Positions 1 to 5,737 of a stretch of DNA of 8,090 bases are shown here, in pieces. The notes beneath the pieces are model-generated. The model worked only from the letters and a program-made list of their open reading frames with translations. It was not told the origin of the DNA and did no database searches. This DNA comes from an uncultured Butyrivibrio sp. (GTDB taxonomy: Bacteria > Bacillota > Clostridia > Lachnospirales > Lachnospiraceae): the NCBI RefSeq assembly GCF_947169445.1, contig NZ_CAMVPU010000106.1, positions 1-8,090 on the forward strand, in the 5' to 3' direction. The position numbers were made by a program, and so were the translations under genes. Numbering within the stretch: position 1 is the first letter of the stretch; each line of letters begins with the position of its first letter.

Positions 1-911
1 AGCAGATGGCAAAAGGTAGTAAAATCCTGATATTTTTCCAGATTGGACAAAATCTTATTTGACAAATCATCGGAAACATCAAGATATTCAGTATAGCCAT
101 TATCTTTTCCCATTATCAGCTTGTAGCTTAACAGTTTTGAAAAAAGATCTATTGATGGCATTCTTTCCTGATTTTCCAATAATAGCGACAGGCATTTTGG
201 TGGCATGGCTATTTCCAGTTTTTTTATAGAATCATCAGAAAAACCGTAAGTATCAACCAGATTGCGAATTGATGAAGCACTGGCTGTCTGGTTTATGGTC
301 AGTGAATTATAGCCTTCTCCTGTTCTTGTTATAGTGAAAGGTTTGATATTACTGCAGGTTTTCTTTAGCGCTTTTATATATTCTATTCCCAGTATATTGT
401 TGGGAGAGGAGATGATAGCAGAATATTCCTTTGAACACTCCTCGTTTTCGGACTCTTTTAGTGCTGAAAATAATGCAGTTTCTCTGGCTGTTGCGTAGCT
501 TTTTCCTTCTTTTAAAGCGCTAGAGAGTTTCTCCTGGAAAATTGGAGGCTCATTCACAAGAACAGAAGCTACTTTTTCCATTTTTTCAATATCGCCGCAT
601 TCGCTTCCAAAAACGAGAGTATCAACAACTCCCAGTTTATCAAGTAGAGCCACCGCGCCCTGAGCAAAATATTCAGCACTGGCACAGCTGTAATAAACGG
701 GAAGCTCAAAAACCAGATCAGCTCCGCATTCCAAAGCCATTTTTGTTCTGGTAAACTTATCTACCATGGCCGGAGTGCCTCTCTGGACAAAGTCTCCACT
801 CATTACAACTATGCAAAAATCAGCGTTTAACGCCTTTTTGCAGGTGTCTATCAAATGTAAGTGACCATTATGAAAAGGATTGAATTCAGCTATTATTCCG
901 ATTGTTTTCAT
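1..911 (-). CDS. tmcAL: tRNA(Met) cytidine acetate ligase TmcAL (YlbM family), 3' end cut off by window edge
   Basis: Reading the minus strand from ATG at 911 gives an uninterrupted frame of 303 codons to the left edge. The family (about 400 residues) adds an acetyl group to cytidine 34 of elongator tRNA-Met, using free acetate and ATP through acetyl-adenylate, in the cytoplasm. Seen directly: an N-terminal nucleotidyltransferase core GIIAEFNPFHNGH at residues 5-17, with the HxGH-type nucleotide-binding signature at 14-17; SGDFVQRG at 38-45; a FGSECG motif; SPNNILGIEYIKAL near the middle; ASSIR at 212-216, the family's second adenylation motif; and YLDVSDDLSNKI near the edge, which opens the C-terminal tRNA-binding part. 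About 100 C-terminal residues should lie outside. The start is chosen because the conserved core begins three residues later; no strong Shine-Dalgarno is visible before it. It is divergent from ackA. Identification is firm; the reaction is from family knowledge. Confidence 0.93.
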   Translation of the reverse strand, partial: MKTIGIIAEFNPFHNGHLHLIDTCKKALNADFCIVVMSGDFVQRGTPAMVDKFTRTKMALECGADLVFELPVYYSCASAEYFAQGAVALLDKLGVVDTLVFGSECGDIEKMEKVASVLVNEPPIFQEKLSSALKEGKSYATARETALFSALKESENEECSKEYSAIISSPNNILGIEYIKALKKTCSNIKPFTITRTGEGYNSLTINQTASASSIRNLVDTYGFSDDSIKKLEIAMPPKCLSLLLENQERMPSIDLFSKLLSYKLIMGKDNGYTEYLDVSDDLSNKILSNLEKYQDFTTFCHL

Positions 912-960
912 GCAGATGTAAGCGCTTTCAATAAAAACATATTTTTGTACAATTTTTTCC

Positions 961-988
961 TTGCTTATATATTTTACACTGATACAAT
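961..988 (+). promoter_or_regulatory. Putative sigma-A promoter of ackA
   Basis: TTGCTT (961-966) is followed after 16 bp by TACAAT (983-988), and TG at 980-981 makes an extended -10 (TGnTACAAT). Transcription would start near 995, giving a leader of about 100 nt before ackA. A perfect TATAAT lies just downstream (992-997) but its nearest TTTACA (973-978) is only 13 bp away, so the extended -10 is preferred. No clear matching promoter was found for the divergent tmcAL. Confidence 0.5.
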
Positions 989-1023
989 TATTATAATGGC
1001 AAAATATTAAGTCAGAATTTTAT

Positions 1024-1059
1024 ATAAGCATATCGGATGAATATATTCTATACGCTTAT
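1024..1059 (+). other. Imperfect dyad in the ackA leader (operator or RNA hairpin)
   Basis: ATAAGCATAT (1024-1033) and ATACGCTTAT (1050-1059) are inverted repeats with one mismatch, and a perfect 10-bp palindrome GAATATATTC (1039-1048) lies inside the loop. It sits between the predicted ackA transcription start and the Shine-Dalgarno AGAGG at 1085-1089. It could be a protein-binding operator or a leader hairpin; being AT-rich it may also be chance. No known riboswitch is recognisable here. Confidence 0.3.
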
Positions 1060-1095
1060 TAATAACAATATCAATATAATGAAAAGAGGTTATTT

Positions 1096-2289
1096 ATGAA
1101 AATTCTTGTAATTAACTGCGGTAGTTCATCACTTAAGTTTCAGCTTATCGATTCAGATTCTGAGGCTGTAATCTGCAAGGGCCTTTGCGAGAGAATCGGA
1201 ATTGATGGAAGCCAGATTGTTTATACTCCTGAAGGCAAGGACAAGATTACCAAGGTTGAGCCAATGCCTGATCATAACAGAGCTATCGAGCTTGTTATCG
1301 AGGCACTTACAAACAGCGAGAATGGTGTAGTTTCTCTTGAGGAAATCGGAGCAGTTGGACACCGTATCGTTCACGGTGGTGAGAAGTTTACTAAATCTGT
1401 AGTTATTAATGATGAAGTTATCAAGGCTATTGAGGAAGTTAGTGATCTTGCTCCACTTCATAACCCTGCAAACCTCATTGGTATCCGTGCTTGTCAGAAG
1501 GTTATGCCAGGGGTTCCTATGGTTGCAGTATTTGATACAGCTTTCCATCAGACAATGCCTGAGGCAGCTTATCTTTATGGACTTCCATATTCTTATTATG
1601 AGAAGTATGGTATTAGAAGATATGGCTTCCACGGAACAAGCCATTCTTATGTAAGCAAGCGTGCTGCAGAAATTCTTGGTAAGAATCCTGCAGATCTTAA
1701 GATGATTGTGTGCCATCTTGGAAACGGTGCTTCAATTTCAGCAGTAGATGGTGGCAAGTGCGTAGATACATCAATGGGACTTACTCCACTTGAAGGACTT
1801 ATCATGGGCACCAGAACCGGCGATATCGATCCATCTGTTGTTGAATTTGTTATGAAGAAAGAGAATTCAACAGTTGCAGACGTTACAAACCTTCTTAATA
1901 AGAAGTCCGGTGTGTTTGGCCTTTCAGATGAGCTTTCATCCGATTTCAGAGATCTTGAGGATGGTTACAAGAGCGGACATGCAGGTGCTAAGCGTGCAGT
2001 AGATGCTTTTGCATACAGAGTTGTTAAGTACATTGGAGCTTATACAGCGGCTATGGGTAGAGTAGATGCTATCTGCTTTACAGCCGGTGTAGGTGAGAAC
2101 AGTGGATTTGTTCGTGAACTTATCTGTGAGAAGCTTGGATTCATTGGCGCTACACTTGATAAGGAAGCTAATACTGTTCGCGGTAAGGAGCAGATTATTT
2201 CCGGATCAGACAGCAAGGTTACACTTATGGTTGTTCCAACCAATGAGGAACTTGCTATCGCCCGTGACACTTTTGCACTTTGCAAATAA
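1096..2289 (+). CDS. ackA: Acetate kinase
   Basis: This cytoplasmic enzyme interconverts acetyl phosphate plus ADP with acetate plus ATP, the last step of acetate fermentation. The 397-residue length is normal for the family, and the ASKHA-fold landmarks are all present: N7 in INCGSSSLKF (6-15), GHRIVHGGE (88-96) with substrate arginine R90, LAPLHNP (118-124), catalytic D147 in VFDTAFH, H179 in RRYGFHGTSHSY, the phosphate/adenosine loop HLGNGAS (207-213), R240 in MGTRTGDIDP, GVGENS (331-336) and E384 in PTNEELAIAR. The numbering tracks the Methanosarcina enzyme within one residue. AGAGG at 1085-1089 lies 6 nt before the ATG. Leucine is mostly CTT and lysine mostly AAG, a uniform codon use that fits high expression. 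It appears monocistronic: own promoter upstream, strong terminator downstream. The usual partner pta is not beside it, nor are the DUF177 and rpmF genes often found after ackA in clostridia. Function is very certain. Confidence 0.98.
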   Translation: MKILVINCGSSSLKFQLIDSDSEAVICKGLCERIGIDGSQIVYTPEGKDKITKVEPMPDHNRAIELVIEALTNSENGVVSLEEIGAVGHRIVHGGEKFTKSVVINDEVIKAIEEVSDLAPLHNPANLIGIRACQKVMPGVPMVAVFDTAFHQTMPEAAYLYGLPYSYYEKYGIRRYGFHGTSHSYVSKRAAEILGKNPADLKMIVCHLGNGASISAVDGGKCVDTSMGLTPLEGLIMGTRTGDIDPSVVEFVMKKENSTVADVTNLLNKKSGVFGLSDELSSDFRDLEDGYKSGHAGAKRAVDAFAYRVVKYIGAYTAAMGRVDAICFTAGVGENSGFVRELICEKLGFIGATLDKEANTVRGKEQIISGSDSKVTLMVVPTNEELAIARDTFALCK

Positions 2290-2322
2290 TTTTGAAACTC
2301 GTTTAAAAATGTTTTATAGATA

Positions 2323-2348
2323 AGGATAAAGATGAATTTCTTTATTCT
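2323..2348 (+). other. Hairpin in the ackA 3' untranslated region
   Basis: AGGATAAAGA (2323-2332) pairs with TCTTTATTCT (2339-2348), 10 bp with one G-U wobble and a 6-nt loop. It is flanked by two copies of GATAAGG (2319-2325 and 2349-2355) and lies 15 nt before the terminator stem. It lacks a U-tract of its own, so it is not a terminator; it may protect the mRNA end or be incidental. Confidence 0.3.
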
Positions 2349-2362
2349 GATAAGGTGAAAAG

Positions 2363-2402
2363 AACAGCCTATTTCTGAAAAAACAGAATGGGCTGTTTTT
2401 TG
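2363..2402 (+). terminator. Rho-independent terminator of ackA
   Basis: The left arm AACAGCCTATTTCTG (2363-2377) pairs with CAGAATGGGCTGTT (2384-2397) with a single bulge and one G-U pair. The loop is six adenines and the 3' arm runs into a uninterrupted U-stretch (2396-2401). It should end ackA transcription and insulate the regulator gene downstream. Confidence 0.9.
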
Positions 2403-2490
2403 TTGGCTTTTTTATCACGTTTTTATCATGATACGTATGAGACCAGTCATGTCAAAATTTTCTGTTAAAAGATTAACTAATAATAAAATA

Positions 2491-2519
2491 TTGCAAATTT
2501 TGAAGTGACATTGTATTAT
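2491..2519 (+). promoter_or_regulatory. Putative promoter of the AraC-family regulator gene
   Basis: TTGCAA (2491-2496) and TATTAT (2514-2519) are separated by 17 bp, the optimal sigma-A spacing. The predicted start is near 2526, which leaves about 88 nt of leader. The 211 bp between the ackA terminator and the regulator gene contain no supported reading frame; the rest of it is AT-rich and holds a 10-bp palindrome TATCATGATA at 2424-2433 and the repeats at 2527-2569. Confidence 0.5.
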
Positions 2520-2526
2520 ACTATTG

Positions 2527-2569
2527 TTGCTTTTGCGTGTGCAGATATTGCTTTTTACAAGATTCTGCA
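2527..2569 (+). repeat. Direct repeat TTGCTTTT at 21-bp spacing plus inverted TGCAGA/TCTGCA
   Basis: TTGCTTTT occurs at 2527-2534 and again at 2548-2555, exactly two helical turns apart, beginning at the predicted transcription start of the AraC-family gene. TGCAGA (2540-2545) and TCTGCA (2564-2569) form an inverted pair overlapping it. Direct half-sites about 21 bp apart are the usual binding layout for AraC-type proteins, so this could be an autoregulatory operator; T-rich repeats of 8 bp can also arise by chance. Confidence 0.3.
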
Positions 2570-2613
2570 GAGAACTTTTGTGCAAAGCATATTACAAACA
2601 ATAGAGGTATGAG

Positions 2614-3474
2614 ATGAAAGAACTTAATTCATGTAAGGATGCAATGGCTGCCAGCATTGAGAATCATTATTATAGCGTAGCCCATCTTTACAAAGATGAA
2701 AAGGCAATGGAAATGCATATCCATGATTGTTATGAAGTGTATTTTTCCATTTCCGGGGGAAAACAGTTTCTTATAGATAATAAAGTTTATGACATTAAGC
2801 CGGGAGATCTTTTCCTGATCAATCAGTATGATTCACATTATCTTACTCAGATCGATAAAGAGCTTCATGAGAGAATTGTTATAATGATCGATCCTGAATA
2901 TATGCGGAGCATTTCAAGTGAAGAAACTAATCTTGATGCATGCTTCCAGGACAGGGATGAGAAGTTTTCGCACAAGGTTAGCCTATCGCAGGAACAGCAG
3001 GGAAGATTTTTGTATTTTATCAACAAAATAATTACCAGTAATGGTTATGGTCATGATCTCCTTGAGAGAGCTACCTTTACCGAATTATTTGTCATGATAA
3101 ATCAGATTATCAATGATAAGAAGAGCAATAAGGCGTCTGAGAAAACAGCTACTTATAATGAGCAGGTGGACGCAATTTTGTCCTATCTTAATAATAATAT
3201 TCAGTATCCTATCAGCATTGGTGATCTCGCAAAACATTTTTATATCAGCGAATCCTATATTTGCCGAATTTTTAAGGCTGCAACAGGTACCACGATCAAT
3301 AAATATATGACAGCTAGACGTATTTCCATTGCAAAATCTCTATTGGCAGAAGGAATAGGTGTCAGCGAGGTTTGCGACAGATGCGGATTTAGTGATTACA
3401 GTAATTTCCTTAAGGCATTTACTAAGTCTGTCGGTATTTCTCCAAAGAAATACTCTCAATATTGTAATAAATAA
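2614..3474 (+). CDS. AraC/XylS-family transcriptional regulator with N-terminal cupin domain
   Basis: The 286-residue protein has the standard two-part layout of the family. Residues about 20-100 form a cupin-like ligand-sensing domain: HIHDCYEVYFSISG (35-48) is the first cupin motif with histidines H35 and H37, followed by the KPGDLFLIN turn (62-70) and an H75. Residues about 182-284 are the HTH_18 DNA-binding domain, with helix-turn-helix 1 at roughly 201-225 and helix-turn-helix 2 at 249-277, ending in the family signature GFSDYSNFLKAFTKSVGISP. AGAGG at 2603-2607 lies 6 nt before the ATG and fixes the start. Such regulators commonly respond to a sugar or other small molecule and control neighbouring catabolic or transport genes, but no such genes adjoin it here, so ligand and targets are unknown. 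It has its own promoter but no terminator before the rpsU promoter 13 bp downstream, so its transcript probably continues through rpsU. Confidence 0.93.
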   Translation: MKELNSCKDAMAASIENHYYSVAHLYKDEKAMEMHIHDCYEVYFSISGGKQFLIDNKVYDIKPGDLFLINQYDSHYLTQIDKELHERIVIMIDPEYMRSISSEETNLDACFQDRDEKFSHKVSLSQEQQGRFLYFINKIITSNGYGHDLLERATFTELFVMINQIINDKKSNKASEKTATYNEQVDAILSYLNNNIQYPISIGDLAKHFYISESYICRIFKAATGTTINKYMTARRISIAKSLLAEGIGVSEVCDRCGFSDYSNFLKAFTKSVGISPKKYSQYCNK

Positions 3475-3487
3475 ATGAAAAAATGTC

Positions 3488-3515
3488 TTGACGCACAAGA
3501 TAAATGTGTTATAAT
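3488..3515 (+). promoter_or_regulatory. Strong promoter of rpsU
   Basis: TTGACG (3488-3493) and a perfect TATAAT (3510-3515) are 16 bp apart, and TG at 3507-3508 gives an extended -10. This is the best promoter in the window, as expected for a ribosomal protein gene. Transcription should begin near 3522, about 90 nt before the start codon. Confidence 0.8.
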
Positions 3516-3521
3516 TATTCA

Positions 3522-3611
3522 TGTTATGTGAGCTAATGGCTTAGTATAAGCATAATAAATAACCCAATCAGTCATGTACTTGAAGGGACTGAAGGGAGGG
3601 TAAGAGTAGAG
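3522..3611 (+). promoter_or_regulatory. Leader of rpsU with dyad and tandem Shine-Dalgarno-like repeats
   Basis: The ~90-nt leader opens with an outer dyad TTATG (3524-3528) / CATAA (3551-3555) enclosing smaller possible stems, such as CTAA/TTAG (3533-3536 with 3541-3544) or GCTTA/TAAGC (3539-3543 with 3547-3551), which are mutually exclusive. Near the gene, TGAAGGGA occurs twice (3581-3588 and 3590-3597), the second running into GGG. The last purine block ends 11 nt before the ATG, longer than the usual 5-9 nt, with a further AGAG in the gap. No known ribosomal leader motif is recognised; autogenous control is only an inference. Confidence 0.4.
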
Positions 3612-3788
3612 ATGTCAACTGTAGTAGTAAAAGAAAACGAGACTTTGGATAGCGCACTGCGTCGTTTTAAGAGAAGTTGCGCAAAGGCTGGTATCCAGCA
3701 GGAAATCCGTAAGAGAGAGCACTACGAGAAGCCTAGCGTAAGACGCAAGAAGAAGTCTGAAGCAGCAAGAAAGCGCAAATATAACTAA
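3612..3788 (+). CDS. rpsU: 30S ribosomal protein bS21
   Basis: A 58-residue, strongly basic protein starting MSTVVVKENETLDSALRRFK and ending in a lysine/arginine-rich tail (RRKKKSEAARKRKYN), which is the complete length and pattern of bS21. The protein binds the 30S platform near the 3' end of 16S rRNA, next to the anti-Shine-Dalgarno, and helps initiation on mRNAs. The conserved N-terminal strand followed by LDSALRRFKR and a long helix is plain. The gene is easily missed because it is under 60 codons. It is flanked by a consensus promoter and a strong terminator, so it can be expressed alone, though read-through from the AraC-family gene upstream is likely. The start is supported by the conserved N-terminus; the main Shine-Dalgarno (GGGAGGG, 3594-3600) is somewhat distant. 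Confidence 0.97.
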   Translation: MSTVVVKENETLDSALRRFKRSCAKAGIQQEIRKREHYEKPSVRRKKKSEAARKRKYN

Positions 3789-3799
3789 ATCAAATTTAT

Positions 3800-3834
3800 A
3801 AAAAATCCTTGGAAGTAATTCCAGGGATTTTTTT
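3800..3834 (+). terminator. Rho-independent terminator of rpsU
   Basis: AAAAAATCCTTGGAA (3800-3814) pairs over 15 bp, with one G-U, to TTCCAGGGATTTTTT (3819-3833) across a GTAA loop. A/T runs on both sides mean it could work in either direction, though no gene converges on it. It sits inside the longest possible reading frame of the following ABC gene, which argues against that upstream start. Confidence 0.9.
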
Positions 3835-3860
3835 CGTGCATTCATATGTGGATTTAATGA

Positions 3861-3889
3861 GTGACATTTTCGTAAAAGGAGCATATGAT
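3861..3889 (+). promoter_or_regulatory. Putative promoter of the ABC exporter gene
   Basis: GTGACA (3861-3866) and TATGAT (3884-3889) each differ from the sigma-A consensus at one base and are exactly 17 bp apart. Transcription would start near 3896, giving a short leader of about 24 nt that contains the AAGGAG site. This supports the start at 3920 rather than any further upstream. Confidence 0.55.
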
Positions 3890-3906
3890 AGATACATTAT
3901 TACATC

Positions 3907-3912
3907 AAGGAG
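3907..3912 (+). promoter_or_regulatory. Ribosome binding site that fixes the ABC exporter start
   Basis: AAGGAG lies 7 nt before ATG 3920, a near-ideal Shine-Dalgarno. The in-frame upstream ATGs at 3809 (inside the rpsU terminator) and 3857 (upstream of the likely promoter) have no comparable site. Confidence 0.8.
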
Positions 3913-3919
3913 CCTTTCA

Positions 3920-5653
3920 ATGAAACTGATCAAGAAATTCATTCCGTATTACAGACCATATCTGGGTGTGTTCTTTATGGATCTTTTCTGTGCCACTGTG
4001 TTATCCGTAATAGATCTGGCATTTCCACAGTTCCTTAGAATTCTTCGAAGCACTTTGTTTTTAAGGAGTGAGGAGGAAATTCTTCATAGCCTTGGACTTA
4101 TTGCCGGTGGCCTTATTATCATGTATATAATCAGGTCCCTTTGCAGATATTATGTCACATATCAGGGACATATGATGGGTGCCAGGATGGAGTCACAGAT
4201 GAGAAAAGAGCTGTTTGACAGGTTTGAAGCTTTCTCTTTTTCCTACTACGACACCCATAACACCGGAGAGATGATGTCAAAGCTGGTTTCTGATCTGTTT
4301 GATATTTCGGAATTGGCACACCATGGTCCGGAGAATATCTTTATTTCTATTATCAAGATAATTGGTTCATTCATTCTACTTATGAGAATCAGCGTGCCTA
4401 TGACTATGTGCCTGGTTGTAGTTGTGCTTTTTATGGCTCTTTTTGCTATCAGACAAAATAAACGAATGAGAGCAACCTTTTCAGATAACAGGAAGAAAAT
4501 AGCCGGAATCAACTCGTCATTACAGGATACTCTGGGTGGTATTCGTGTAGTTAAGTCTTTTACCGGAGAAGAGATAGAGGCAAGGAAATTTGATAAGTCA
4601 AATCTTGCATTTCTTGATTCTAAGCAGGCTAACTATCGCCAGATGGGAATATTTAATTCCGGTAACAACTTTTTTGAAGGGCTTATGTTCATTACTGTGC
4701 TTGTGGCAGGGGGATTTTTTATAGCCAAGGGACAGCTTTCCGGTGAAGATCTGGCGATATATGCACTTTACATCAACATATTTATTAATCCGGTTAATGT
4801 TCTTGTGGAGTTTACAGAGCAGCTTCAAAAGGGACTTGCCGGTTTTGAACGTTTTACCGAAGTTATGGATACCATGCCTGCTATAGTTGATAAGAAAGGC
4901 GCCGGAGAACTGAAGAACGTTACCGGAATTATAGATTATAAGAATGTATCTTTTTCATACGAGAAAGAAGAATCTGTTCTAAACGGTATTGACCTTCATG
5001 TGGATGCGGGAAAATCAGTTGCAATCGTTGGTCCGTCCGGAGGTGGCAAAACAACGCTTTGTTCACTACTTCCAAGATTTTATGATGTTACAGGTGGTTC
5101 GGTACAGATAGATGGAACCGACATAAGGGACGTGACGCAGAAGTCGCTTCGTTCATATATTGGGATAGTTCAGCAGGATGTATATCTTTTTAATGGAACG
5201 GTAAAAGAAAATATAGCGTACGGGAGACCTGATGCTTCTATGGAAGAAATTGTTGAGGCTGCAAGAAATGCTGATCTTCTTGAGTTTATAGAAAGTCTTC
5301 CTAAGGGTTTTGAGACCGAGGTGGGAGAAAGAGGCGCAAGATTATCGGGAGGACAGAAGCAGAGAATTGCTATAGCGAGAGTGTTCCTGAAAAATCCGCC
5401 GATATTGATTCTCGATGAGGCTACCAGCGCCTTAGATAATGAAAGTGAGCGCTTTATTCAGGAAAGCCTTGATAAATTGTCTGTTGGAAGAACTACTATA
5501 ACCATAGCACACAGGCTTTCTACAATCCTTGGCGCAGATGAGATTATAGTTCTTGACGGTGACGGAATAAAAGAACGTGGAACACACAAAGAACTTATTA
5601 AACGTGGCGGATTATATGAGAAATATTACAGGATGCAGTTGGGAGCGGTTTAA
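3920..5653 (+). CDS. ABC exporter half-transporter, fused membrane and ATPase domains (MsbA/multidrug type)
   Basis: From ATG 3920 the protein has 577 residues, typical for an ABCB-type half-transporter, and begins MKLIKKFIPYYRPYLG as in homologues. Residues about 15-300 form the six-helix membrane domain, with hydrophobic stretches near 15-42, 56-74, 140-157, 160-177, 252-270 and 277-296; the coupling-helix region around 196-215 reads SSLQDTLGGIRVVKSFTGEE. The ATPase domain has all motifs: Walker A GPSGGGKTT (371-379), Q-loop QQDVYLF (418-424), signature LSGGQKQR (475-482), Walker B ILILDE (495-500) with catalytic E500, D-loop SALD (503-506) and H531 of the switch. It should work as a homodimer (or with an unlinked partner) exporting a lipid, drug or peptide across the membrane; the substrate cannot be told from sequence. 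There is no C39 peptidase domain and no bacteriocin-like gene nearby. It is monocistronic, bounded by terminators on both sides. Confidence 0.95.
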   Translation: MKLIKKFIPYYRPYLGVFFMDLFCATVLSVIDLAFPQFLRILRSTLFLRSEEEILHSLGLIAGGLIIMYIIRSLCRYYVTYQGHMMGARMESQMRKELFDRFEAFSFSYYDTHNTGEMMSKLVSDLFDISELAHHGPENIFISIIKIIGSFILLMRISVPMTMCLVVVVLFMALFAIRQNKRMRATFSDNRKKIAGINSSLQDTLGGIRVVKSFTGEEIEARKFDKSNLAFLDSKQANYRQMGIFNSGNNFFEGLMFITVLVAGGFFIAKGQLSGEDLAIYALYINIFINPVNVLVEFTEQLQKGLAGFERFTEVMDTMPAIVDKKGAGELKNVTGIIDYKNVSFSYEKEESVLNGIDLHVDAGKSVAIVGPSGGGKTTLCSLLPRFYDVTGGSVQIDGTDIRDVTQKSLRSYIGIVQQDVYLFNGTVKENIAYGRPDASMEEIVEAARNADLLEFIESLPKGFETEVGERGARLSGGQKQRIAIARVFLKNPPILILDEATSALDNESERFIQESLDKLSVGRTTITIAHRLSTILGADEIIVLDGDGIKERGTHKELIKRGGLYEKYYRMQLGAV

Positions 5654-5670
5654 AACCGCTCCTATTTTTT
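5642..5670 (+). terminator. Terminator overlapping the end of the ABC exporter gene
   Basis: GGAGCGGT (5642-5649) and ACCGCTCC (5655-5662) form a perfect 8-bp GC-rich stem, followed by TATTTTTT (5663-5670). The loop holds the TAA stop codon (5651-5653), so the stem includes the codons for the last glycine, alanine and valine. Confidence 0.9.
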
Positions 5671-5692
5671 GTGGCGCGATGGCGTTACTTTG

Positions 5693-5701
5693 TGCTAAAA
5701 T
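5693..5701 (+). promoter_or_regulatory. Possible extended -10 promoter for the phosphoesterase-scpAB unit
   Basis: TGCTAAAAT (TGn then TAAAAT at 5696-5701) is an extended -10 in the 84-bp gap after the ABC terminator. No good -35 hexamer lies 16-18 bp upstream, where the sequence is GC-rich. Since the preceding gene is terminated, a promoter in this gap is expected; this is the best candidate. Confidence 0.35.
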
Positions 5702-5737
5702 AAACCTTGTTTATGTTTTGGCGGAAGAGATTGGCTT

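Noticed and set aside
542..754. Plus-strand open frame of 70 codons
   Set aside because: Antisense to tmcAL, whose conserved frame covers the region; composition looks like a shadow frame.
973..997. TTTACA ... TATAAT as the ackA promoter
   Set aside because: The spacer is only 13 bp; TTGCTT with the extended -10 TGATACAAT at 16 bp is a better pairing.
1075..1080. Perfect TATAAT just before ackA
   Set aside because: A start from it would fall at or beyond the Shine-Dalgarno, leaving no usable ribosome binding site.
912..1095. Riboswitch or T-box in the tmcAL-ackA intergenic region
   Set aside because: No recognisable conserved core and no terminator/antiterminator pair; only the imperfect dyad is present.
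1153..1716. Long minus-strand open frame of 187 codons
   Set aside because: It lies wholly antisense to ackA, whose full set of family motifs is intact; the translation has no recognisable domain and no ribosome binding site.
2424..2438. Overlapping palindromes TATCATGATA and ATACGTAT upstream of the regulator gene
   Set aside because: Short AT-rich palindromes more than 50 bp upstream of the -35 box; such sequences are expected by chance and no second copy was seen.
3615..3884. Minus-strand open frame of 89 codons
   Set aside because: It runs across the rpsU terminator and antisense to rpsU, which is a clear bS21; no domain is seen.
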